Shown in pieces: positions 30,221-39,505 of a DNA stretch of 51,264 bases. A program made the position numbers and the translations under genes. The stretch is from Ochromonadaceae sp. CCMP2298. Lineage: Eukaryota > Sar > Synurophyceae > Ochromonadales > Ochromonadaceae. Under the pieces are notes generated by a model, which worked only from the letters and a program-made list of their open reading frames with translations, searched no databases and was not told the origin of the DNA. Position 1 is the stretch's first letter; the number at the start of each line of letters is the position of its first letter. The DNA is taken from the NCBI GenBank assembly GCA_026770595.1, contig MU633573.1:1-51264 (forward strand), read 5' to 3'.

Positions 30221-33200
30221 CTACTGGTCCGAGAAGGCCACTGGGAAGACCTCTGAGTAGTGCGAGGCGAAGTGCGCAGTGATGTTCTCCCTAATGTACT
30301 CCGGCAGCTCGTCGTAGTCTCTCTTGTTGGCCTGGGGCAGGATGACCACCGTGGCGCCGGCTCTGCGAGCTGCTAGTACTTTCTCCTTGATGCCCCCAAC
30401 GGGAAGCACCTATTAGTGGAATGTGCGGGATGAAGGCAGGGTGGAGGGTGGGGGGTGGAGGGGGGAGACAGGGGTGAGAAGGCGGTAAGACGGGACAGAA
30501 TGACGTTTCGGCACGGTGAGAGGGGAGGCGTGTAGGGGGGCGGAATATTTACCTTCCCGGTGAGGGAAATCTCCCCGGTCATGGCGACCTTCGGGTTCAC
30601 TGGGCGGCCCAAGGCGATACTGGGTGAGAGGAGTGAGAGGTGTGAGAGGTGTAAGATAAGGGTACATGTAGGGTATGTAGGGTATGTAGGGTGATTTAAT
30701 GCACTGTGAAGTCTGTACCTGAGGAGAGAGGTGGTCATCGCTACTCCAGCGGAGGGCCCGTCCTTGGACACAGCCCCCTCCGGCACGTGCAGGTGCAGCT
30801 GGTGCAGGTTGAAGAACTTGTTCTCAGAATCTACTCGGGACAAGTGCTGCCTCGCGTAGGTGAAGGCGATGGACACGCTCTCCTTCATCACGTCCCCCAA
30901 CTGCCCCGTGACGACGCGCACGCCAGAGGGGGTCTCGGTGTAAGCCACGGGGATCGCTGCGGTCTCGATGAAGATGGGGCAGCCCCCTAGGGGGTTCCAG
31001 GCGAGCCCCATCACCACCCCCGTGGGGGTGCTCTCCTCGTACATGGTGTCTTGGGTGAAGATGGGCTTGCCCACGAAGTCTGATAGGTTGTCCACCGTTA
31101 TCACCTTCACCATCTCCTTATCCTCCTTGCCCTCCTTGCCCTCCTCGCTCTTGCTCTCACCCTCTACACCGCCCTCTACACCCTCGCCCTCGCCCTCGTC
31201 CCGGCGCACCCTCTTGAGTGCCAGTTTTCTAGCCACCTTGTCCACCATCTTCGACAGCGACCGCACCCCGCTCTCCCGACAATAGCCCTTCACCAGCAGG
31301 TGCAAGGCGTCGTCCGTGAAGCTGATCACGTCCCCGCCAGCCCACTCGACCCCCTCAGACGCCCCCGATCCGCCCTCCGACCCGCCCTCCGACTCAGGCA
31401 GAGGAGATTGGACAACCAGCCCCGCATCGCTCAGGGCCTTGGGCACTAGGTACTTGCTGGCGATAGCTACCTTCTCGCGGATATCGTACCCAGACAGACG
31501 GATTATCTCCATCCGGTCTCTCAGCGGGCCCGGGATGGTGCTCTCGTCGTTGGCCGTGCAGACGAACAGCACGCCGGAGAAGTCCATGGGCACGTCGAGG
31601 TAGTGGTCGACGAAGCTCTCGTTCTGGTTGGGGTCCAGCAGCTCGAGAAGAGCGCTGGAGGGGTCGCCGTTGTAGCTGCGGCCCAGCTTGTCGATCTCGT
31701 CGATCAGGATGAGCGGGTTCACGCAGTTTGTGGACTTCAAGCACTGCACCGGCTTGCCAGGCATGGCCCCCACGTAGGTCCTGCGGTGACCCTTGATCTC
31801 CGCGGTGTCGGTAAGCCCCCCCACGGAGAAGCGGAAAAACTTCTTGTCCAGGGCGCGCGCGATGGATTTCGCGATAGACGTTTTGCCCACTCCGGGAGGG
31901 CCTGTGTGAGTGTGAGTGTGAGTGTGAGTGTGAGTGTGAGTGTGAGTGTGAGTGTGAGTGTCAGTGTCAGTGTCAGTGTCAATTAAAATTAAAGTTGCAG
32001 TGGCAATGGCAGTGGCAGTGGCAGTAGCAGTAGCAGTGCTCACCTATGAAACAAATTATCTTTCCAGCAACGGTGCCTTTGAGTTTGCCCACTGCGATGA
32101 ACTCTAGGATGCGGTCTTTAATTTCCTCCAGACCGTAGTGGTCCTGTGGTGTGCGTGTGAGTGTGGGAGTGAGTGTGAGTGGAATTATGAGAGTGAGCGT
32201 CAGTGTGTGTGTCAGTGTGAGTGGCGGTGTAAGTGCAAGTGAGATCTGAACGTGTAAAACAGAGTGACAGCACCAGCACCTACCTCATCTAGCACCGTCC
32301 TCGCATGTTTCAAATTCAGCACATCTTTCGAGTACAGCCCCCAAGGAAGCACCGTAAGCCAGTCTAGATACGAGCGGGTGACATTAAACTCCGCCGAATT
32401 CTTCTCCAAACTCTCGAGCTTCTTGATCTCGTCCCTAATGAGAGCCACCGCTTCGTGGGAGGTGGCGGGTCTGCCTTCTATCTCGTGCAGAGCTGCGTTG
32501 TACTTACCCACGAGGTCTTCTTTGTCGTCCTTCTCCATGCCTAGCTCCTGGTGAATGTTGCGATAACGTGTAAGGGACAATGCATGACAATGGAGATGTG
32601 CGACAGTCTTACCTTCTTAATGTTCTTCAACTGCTCGCGGAGAAAGTAGTCCCGCTGCTGTTTTGAGACCTTCTCCTCAACCTGCTTGCTGATCTCGCGC
32701 TGCAGCTTGACTAGCTCTTTCTCCTTCGCGAGCAGGTCGAGTACCAAGCTGAGGCGCTCAACGGGATCCGTAGCCTCCAGCACCTTCTGCAGCTCCGGGC
32801 CCTCTGCCGTGGTTAGGACTGTGGCGAAGTCGGCCAGCTTGTAGCCGTCGTTGAAGTCGATGCGAGACACCCAGCCGTGCAACTGCTCCTGCAGCAGGAC
32901 GTTGTCCTTTATCAGCTCGCGGGCTAGGCTGATGACCTCGTTCAGGTAGGCCTTGAGGTGCGGGCCGCCCGCCTCCGTCAGCTTGGGCCGCTTCCAGTGG
33001 TCCACGTTGGCAATCGTGGGCGGGCCGTAGGAGTGCACGTCGCCCATAGTGATCCTCCTGTGGCCGAATAGGAACACGTGCAAGCCCCCGTCTACCTTCT
33101 GCGTGTGCTGGATCTGAGCGAAGGTTCCGACGCTGTAGATGTCCTTCGTCACGTCTAGGATAGTGTCAGTGTTCACATCGTTGGCTCCGTCGACCGGAGG

Positions 33201-33560
33201 CTTTCGGAGGAACACACCGACGTACCCATTTGCTCCTGCTGTGGTGTTATTTACGATTGCCTCGATAATGTCCTTGTCCTTTACCACCACGGATGAAAGG
33301 TACCCTGGGAAGATGGGCCTCTTTGGGTTCGACAGAATCAGCAGAGGGCTCATTGTGGGACTGTTGTCTCCATGCGGCGATACGATAGCGCTCTTGCTCT
33401 CAGTGTCATCACCAGTATCGGTTGCTTTGAGTTCTGGCGCCTCGTCATCCTTTGTGAAGCCCCAATACTGCCTGCGGCTCAGCCGGTGCAAGTTGATGCA
33501 AGAGAGAGCTGGTGCAGTTGGCGCAAGCAGGACCCTACTGCGCCTGACGACCCGCAACAT
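30221..33560 (-). CDS. LONP1: Lon protease, mitochondrial type
   Basis: Six exons: 32613-33560, 32284-32547, 32044-32143, 30719-31901, 30553-30619, 30221-30409; 916 residues. ATP-dependent serine protease for matrix protein quality control. The start [20 protein letters not shown] is an Arg-rich presequence. The LON substrate-binding domain begins with [13 protein letters not shown]; the AAA+ module has GPPGVGKT (438-445), LILIDEIDK and [16 protein letters not shown]; the protease domain has catalytic Ser in [10 protein letters not shown] (about 820) and catalytic Lys in [11 protein letters not shown] (about 862). Two unusual acidic Gly/Glu-rich insertions interrupt the region between AAA and protease domains ([27 protein letters not shown]... 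and [13 protein letters not shown]). Exon 4 is needed for Walker A; the frame before it is a GTGTGA microsatellite in the intron. Confidence 0.94.
31902..32030. repeat. Intronic GTGTGA/GTCAGT and GCAGTG microsatellites
   Basis: Intron 3 of the Lon gene is built almost wholly of hexamer repeats: about ten GTGTGA units, then GTGTCA units, then GGCAGT/AGCAGT units up to the donor region. The repeat begins right at the acceptor (complement) of exon 4. It creates long but spurious Thr/His or Ser/Val reading frames. Confidence 0.9.
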
Positions 33561-33936
33561 GGTAGTCAAGGATGCAATATGATTATGAAAGAAGGCGATG
33601 CGAGAGAACAATCTTCCTTCGACAATTCAAGCATCCTTCCGCACGGAACACGTGAGAGCATCACTTCGCTCTTTCCGCGTGGCAATTCTGTACAAAACCC
33701 CTAGACAATTCTCTACAAAATAGTGGGATATACTAATATCGTACCCATACAATACAGTTGGGTTTTGGAAAAGTCTCCCCCTTCAAAACAACGGCTCGAA
33801 TCCTGGAATCATGGAATCCAAGCCATACCGGCTGCATCTCGCGACTTGAGTTCATTGGCTTGCACTTCAGCACCTGTGGCTTAGGTTTGTGGGGGAAGTG
33901 CTGCTGCCCCAAGCATTCTGCGAGGCGCGGCTGACC
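33561..33936. other. Divergent intergenic region, Lon / GT61 glycosyltransferase
   Basis: The region presumably carries both promoters. It includes TTTTGGAAAAGTCTCCCCC (33765-33783), loosely like the recurring AAAGTTCCC motif, and duplicated ATCCTGGAATCATGGAATC words near 33798. No gene is seen. Confidence 0.4.
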
Positions 33937-36142
33937 ATGAACACCTTATATATCGTCCTACTATCAGCGCTGATCTGGCTGCCCTTAGGCTATATACTTA
34001 TTCATTCTTCCAGCACAGGCCCTGTCTCAGCCGTTGTTGATGTTGCTCCAGGAAAGCTTGCACGGCAGCCGCCACCGCCGCCACCGCCGCCACCGCCTGT
34101 GTTGACGGAGAGTCCGAAAGCTCCTTCGCAGAGCGCAGTCGCTGTGGATAAAGTCGCTGCCCCGCCTAGCTTCAGCGCCCCCCCTGAAGCTCAGATAGTC
34201 TCATCTCCGAGCCCCGAGAAGAAGAGAAAGATGACGGTGGACAGCTACCGGGCGGGCGTATCTTGGGCGTCCTTCATAGACAGGAAGTTGGAAACGCACC
34301 CCGCAGGCCTCAACGCGTCCATAAATCTGAAGCACATTTGCGATAAAGGTATGGTGGAGAAGCTGTCCCGGCCTGGCCTGTCCGCGGCCGACTTCACCTG
34401 GTGCGAGTGGACGTTGAGCCCCACGGGCGGCAGAGTGAAGGTAAGGACATGTCGTATCACGCGTCGCATCTATATCACGCAGCACGTTGCGCATGGACTC
34501 ACCAGCTTAGCCATCGCTTCTACACATGGGCTCTAATTACCTTCCGCTCTAACTGTGACTCTTATTGTGACTCTAGGTGGGCAAGTCGTACGGATCGCTG
34601 AACGGTAAAGACCGCGAACGTTTCGAAAACCTGAACTGCAACGCAGTGGCCTCGGGCACAAACCCGTCCTGCGACGATGTGAGTCTGTTAACCTATCTCT
34701 GTTAGATGGGATCTCTGCTGACCTACCTATCTCTGCTGATCACCCCGCTAACCTCCCCCAAAACCCTTACAGCAATGGGGTGACGCGTTCCTCGGCAGGT
34801 GGAAGCGAAACCTCGCCCCGGAGGTGTGCGGGGACCCCAGTGCGTACTCTAGCCGCGTCAGGTGCATGGACTCGTCTTCCCAGGCGCGCTTCTGCCTGTT
34901 CGAAAACGTGCTAATGGACTTTCGGAAGATGACAGACCATTCCCGCCCCGGGCGCAGCACCGGCTCGCGCAAGTGGGAGGGAGGCTTCTTGTCTTCGCAC
35001 TGCGACAAGAAGAACGCGAATATCAACTACTTCGATGTACGTACACTATGGCTTTACACGACATTCTAGTCGTTCATCTCTATCCCTCTCTCTCATTGCT
35101 CCTTCTTGTTTCATACCTCTGACTCTCTCCCTCCTAGATGTATAAGCCACTCGTGGAGCCCTCTACCACCAGGTGCGATTACGTGATAAATGACACCGTG
35201 CTCGCCTACAGCCACGACGACATCCAGAACCTAGGCCACTCGATGACCGACTTCATGAATGTCTGGGCCATGCTATGGCTCTCCTCAATGGGCCCCTACT
35301 CCAAGGATGTGACCTTCCTCAACATCGATGCCATCAGGCAGGGCCACAGTTACAACGACCAGCTGGGCAAGTTCGGCAAGCACTACGAGACGGCCTTCGC
35401 ACGCATCCTGACCGCCAAGGACTTTGCCTCTCGGGGCAAGCCCACAGTGTGCTTCAAGAGGCTGATCATGCAGCCGCGGCCGCTGGTGCTGTTCACCTGG
35501 GATGGCTGGTGGCAGGACATGAAGTGCACCTTTATGGGGCCCAGCTCTCTCTTCCAGAGGTGGAACATACAGATCCGCAACAACTACGGGCTGCTCAACC
35601 GCCCCAGCTCGCCCACTAACAAAGGCGTGCGCGTGCTGCTGCTGGTGCGCAGCGCGAGCTCGGCTGCGCAGATGCAGCAGAGCAGGGTGTTCACCAACCC
35701 GGAAGAGATTATCGCCGGCCTGAAGGAGATACAGGGCGCCAGCCTGCGGGTGCAGGACCTGTCGCAGCTGAGCTTCGAGGAGCAGGTCACGCTGGTGGCG
35801 GATTCCTCCGTGATCATCGGCGTGCACGGGGCCGGCATACCTGCCTCCATGCATATGAGCGTGGGAACCACCTACTGCTGCGGCGTGCTGGAGATATTCC
35901 CAGAGGGAGAGTTCAAGGCCATCAGGGGTTACGGCAACATGGCTCGCCGCATGGGGCACCACTACGAGCGCCTCGCCCTGACCGGCAAAGAGAGACGACC
36001 TGGGGGGACCAATGTGCCAGCGAATCTCGTGGTCGACAGGGTCCGAAAGCTGATTGCTCAGATACAGGAGCAGCCGTCGTGCGTGATGCCGAACGTTGTG
36101 AGCGATCAGCACTTTACCTCCGTGCCGAGTGTGTGGGGCTGA
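33937..36142 (+). CDS. GT61-family glycosyltransferase (DUF563), type II membrane protein
   Basis: Four exons, all phase 0: 33937-34440, 34577-34678, 34773-35036, 35138-36142; 624 residues. GT61 enzymes transfer sugars such as xylose or GlcNAc to N-glycans, EGF repeats or polysaccharides in the ER/Golgi. The N-terminus has a signal anchor (LYIVLLSALIWLPLGYILIH) and then a Pro-rich stem with ten consecutive Pro. The luminal part contains CEWTLSPTGGRV, NLGHSMTDFMNVWAMLW, KPTVCFKRLIMQPRP, and the typical end of the domain VTLVADSSVIIGVHGAGIPA and CCGVLEIFP. Many paired Cys fit a luminal domain. Donor and acceptor specificity cannot be inferred. It converges with the Alb3 gene (about 105 bp). Confidence 0.86.
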
Positions 36143-36247
36143 TTTGTAGTTTTTTTTACCTGTAGTAAACTGTATTCACTTGCGCGAAAGAGGCACGCTA
36201 TGTAAAGCTCTAGCTGAATTTGAGCACTAAATTATTCAAAAAACGAT

Positions 36248-36916
36248 CTACTCAAAATCGGCAGGAATTCTGGATAATCTAGGCGGCCGGTAATTCATCA
36301 CCGCCTCGTCCACCATCTGCGCTTCTGAGCTGTAGCCCCAGTTGGGGTTCATGTAGGCGCTGTTTCTGCTGTTCGCGAGGGCCTCGAGGTCCACCATGGC
36401 CACGTCTACGGGGTTGGCCTTCAGGTATGCCTTGATGCTCGCAGTGGTCACTGTGGACAGCACGTTGTTGGTGATCCAGTACACGCCCAGGCCCGCAGGC
36501 ACGCTGAGGCTGAAGTACGCGATCATCAGGGGCAGGTACTTGAGCACCTGCTGGGACTTCTGCATGGCGGGGTCGTCCGAGGGGGGGGTGAGGATCTTCA
36601 GTGAGATCGCCTGCGCCACGTAGAGCAACACGGGGATGCTCAGGAAGGCGGCTGTGTCAGCCCAGCCCAATGATGGGATGTTGTCGTGCCAGCCCTGCAG
36701 GATCCAGTCCGTACTGCGGGCTCCGTAGACCGGCCCCTCCAGGCTGGGCAGCCAGAGGAAGGGTTCGTTGAGGCGCTGCTCAGAGGCCAGGTTGAAGAAG
36801 GACCGGTATAGAGCAATGAAGACTGGGATCTGGAACAGGGAGGGCAGGCAGCCTGCCAAGGGGTTGACCTGTTTTGGGGGGTGGGGGTGATGGTTAGCGG
36901 TTGAGCAAGTAACAAG

Positions 36917-36954
<38 letters not shown>

Positions 36955-37707
36955 AGTGTGCACAGCAGAAGCGCTTGTATTATTGTCTTATCACCTTCGT
37001 CTCCTGGTACAGCAGCGCCGTCATCTGGTTCTGCAGGTCCTGGTTGTCTGCGTACTTCTCCTTGATCTCCTGCACCTTGGGGGTCAGGGCCTTCGTCTTC
37101 TCCGTGGAGGAGATCTGCTGGTAGTTCAGAGGGAAGAGCAGCGTGCGCACGAATATCGTGAAGAGCACGATGCTCGGCCCGTATGCGTTCGAAAGGCCGG
37201 CGCCCTGCGATAAACAAGCGAGCGTTAGATAACAATTGGCGGAGCAGCGTAAACGGTCAAAGTCTTACCGCCAGCACGTCGTGCAGAGACACCACCGAGC
37301 CCTGCACGTAGGCCTGGAATACGTCGAAGGCTTGGAAGACTGGGTTGCCGTTCAAGAAGCAGAACGGTGCCCAACCAGGCTGTCCAAAGTCAGCGCACAC
37401 AGGCTGCGGAGGGGCGATTGCGCTGTCTGCTAGGCCTTGGTAGGCCAGCTGGGCCCAGTGCGGCAGGTCGTGCAGGGTGCTCTGCAGCGAGGCGAGGTCC
37501 AAGTCTCCAACCATTGCCAGTTTCCCTGCGCGAAAGGGTATCGAAAGTCAAAGATGAAAACAACGAGAACATGTGACCAGTCGCATCTATATCCAACTTA
37601 CCTTGCACGGAGGAGCGTCTTGATGTTGCATGGTTCAAGCTGCGCCGGAAGCCCAACGCGGCCAATGGCAAGGCCACCGCCACCGCGGTGAGGAAGAGCA
37701 GCTTCAT
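36248..37707 (-). CDS. ALB3: Alb3/YidC/Oxa1 membrane insertase, thylakoid type
   Basis: Four exons: 37602-37707, 37269-37525, 36995-37204, 36248-36868; 397 residues. Alb3 inserts light-harvesting and other proteins into thylakoid membranes. The start MKLLFLTAVAVALPLAALG|FRRSLNHATSRRSS is a signal peptide with Phe at the cut and a basic transit stretch, pointing to a complex plastid. The 60KD_IMP core shows YGPSIVLFTIFVRTLLFPLN, the cytosolic/stromal helical loop QISSTEKTKALTPKVQEIKEK, NPLAGCLPSLFQIPVFIALY and KYLPLMIAYFSLSVPAGLGVYW. FGPSI and the missing hydrophilic-groove details cannot be checked without modelling. The C-terminus is short (MNYRPPRLSRIPADFE), without the long SRP43-binding tail of green plants. 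Confidence 0.93.
36918..36952. repeat. Intronic (GT)n microsatellite
   Basis: A GT dinucleotide run of about 17 units lies in intron 3 of the Alb3 gene, near its acceptor on the minus strand, where it reads (AC)n. Confidence 0.95.
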
Positions 37708-37938
37708 CGAGACAGCTGCAGGCAAAGACGTGATGAATCTAGACCTCTGCCCCGGAATGGAGAGCAACGGCGAAAGAACGTGGAAGAGAGGCCTTCTTGA
37801 ACAGGGAGGATTCCCGAAAGATGATGGTGTACGGATTTGTCCAAAACCTGGGAAAGTCCCCCCGTCCAAAGTCGGGAGGAAGGCAAATATCAAAGTACCG
37901 GTATGATACAAGAAGCACTATTAATAACTAGTTAGATA

Positions 37939-39083
37939 TTACAATTCCTCCGAAACTCCGCTTCCGTGTCCAGATTGGCACGAAGCCTCGCCTTCCCCGC
38001 ATGTCCCGCCCGCGTCGACTGCTTGCTTTGCAGCCGGCCCTGGTGCCGTCAGCGGTCCTGTATAGGGCTCTACGATAGCCCTCCAGCTCTCCATCTCTGC
38101 GATAAGTACCGGGTACAGCTCGTTGGATTTCGCAGCAAGCAGCGTCTGCCATTCTGCTGCCGTGTGCAGCATCCAGGGCACGTACTCTTTCTGAATCTGC
38201 GTGGGCAGGTTGACCAACGTCGGATAGAGGTCAGCCTGCAGCTGCTGCGCCTTCTCGCACAACCCTGGGTAGTACACGGTTGAGAAATCCTCCCTAAACG
38301 CGAGGAGACTGGCGTACAGTCGGCCCGCCTCTGCGAGGGAGACTGTGAACAGTATTCCCAGTTCCCGCCAGATAATGCGCCGCATGATGGTGTAGGGGTT
38401 GGTCTCCGTGTCCTCTTCCACGAAGTAGGGCTGCAGTATGCTGATCATGTCGGTGTTTCTCTGGATTTGGGCTATAGTCATGGCGGTGCCGTTGAAGACG
38501 TTCTTCGCAAGGGGGTCCGCGCCTCGGTCCAGAAGCAGCTGCACCACCTCGATATTCCCGTTCTTTGTAGCAGCCATGAGTGGCGTCATGCCCTCGATAT
38601 CAGTGGCTGCGATGTTGGCGCCAACACTGGTCAGGTACTGCACACAGTCGTAGTGTCCCCAGTAGGAGGCGCATAAGAGAGGAGTCCGCCAGTTGTTGGA
38701 TCGGTCCTCGATCTTCGCGCCTATGCCGACCAACGCTTGCACGAGATCCACGTTGCCGTTGTTTGCCGCAAAGATGATAGCGCTGCGGGGAAAGGGAGAA
38801 TAAGTCAGGCATGTAGCGACACGACGAGAGTCCCAGTGGGGTTGTGTGAAATGCTGAAACAAGATATCGCAACTCACCTCACTCCAAAGTTATTCTTAGT
38901 ATTGAGTGGGACCCCATTTATCGTGAGGTAGTCGATTACGCGCTGGGTTTCGCCGCGCTCGGCAGCGATCAGCATGTTATGGGATGCGTGGGAAATGCCC
39001 TCTTCCCTCCCAGCGGCTGTGCGCAACGCGCCGAACAGCAGTAAGCACCACACCAGCAAAAGCGACCTGCGCATGCTGGTCAT
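37939..39083 (-). CDS. Secretory-pathway ankyrin-repeat protein, function unknown
   Basis: Two exons: 38878-39083 and 37939-38782; 349 residues. N-terminus MRRSLLLVWCLLLFGALRTAAG is a clear signal peptide, unusual for ankyrin proteins, which are mostly cytosolic. About four ankyrin repeats follow (SHNMLIAAERGETQRVIDYL; SAIIFAANNGNVDLVQALV; RTPLLCASYWGHYDCVQYL; MTPLMAATKNGNIEVVQLLL). The second half is an unrelated helical region of about 190 residues with recurring LYP/YxP motifs (ADLYPTLV, NELYPVLI, EPYTGPL) and a Gly/Cys-rich tail ending SEEL, distantly reminiscent of ER-retrieval signals. It could lie in the ER lumen or in the periplastid/plastid system. The only gene in the block with the same strand as its predecessor (Alb3). 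Not recognised as a named family. Confidence 0.8.
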
Positions 39084-39505
39084 TGCCGAATTTTTCTTTG
39101 GAGTTCAGAGTACCCGGGCGGCGCCTTCAGGGACCTTCACGCACAACAACTTTGCAGGGAGCGCTTCGGTGCGCTTCTGAGGATAGGCTTCTGAGGAGAG
39201 TTATTCGACACTGCAGATCTGTAGGTTCCTAGGGCACTGCGCTGCTGCTGGCACTCCCCAAGGACTCAGGCTCCTCCCCGCGCATGAATTGGGGACAAAA
39301 CCTTGGACACTGGGGAAATCGAAGCTTGGATCTATAACTTTTACGTTTCCTAAGAATTCTGATCGTGGTCTGGTCACATCTCATCCTCTGCCATCCTCTG
39401 TCGGTGTGCTAGGGCTCGAGCGCGCTCGCTCCAATCCAGCAGGGACACTTCCTTTCGGTGTGTGTTCGCAGCCGACCGGCATTCGAAGCTCGGAGAGAAT
39501 ATATA
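39084..39505. other. Divergent intergenic region, ankyrin protein / Ig-like coiled-coil gene
   Basis: The region presumably holds both promoters. GAGAATATATAATG just before the downstream start (39494-39508) is TATA-like but overlaps the start codon. No other gene is seen. Confidence 0.4.

Noticed and set aside
31603-31986. A 127-codon plus-strand frame, antisense to Lon.
   Set aside because: It mirrors conserved Lon AAA sequence and then reads through the hexamer microsatellite as SVSVSV.
31902-32043. Continuation of the Lon exon 4 frame into a His/Thr-rich N-terminal string.
   Set aside because: It is translated microsatellite; splicing to the exon at 32044-32143 restores the conserved sequence before Walker A.
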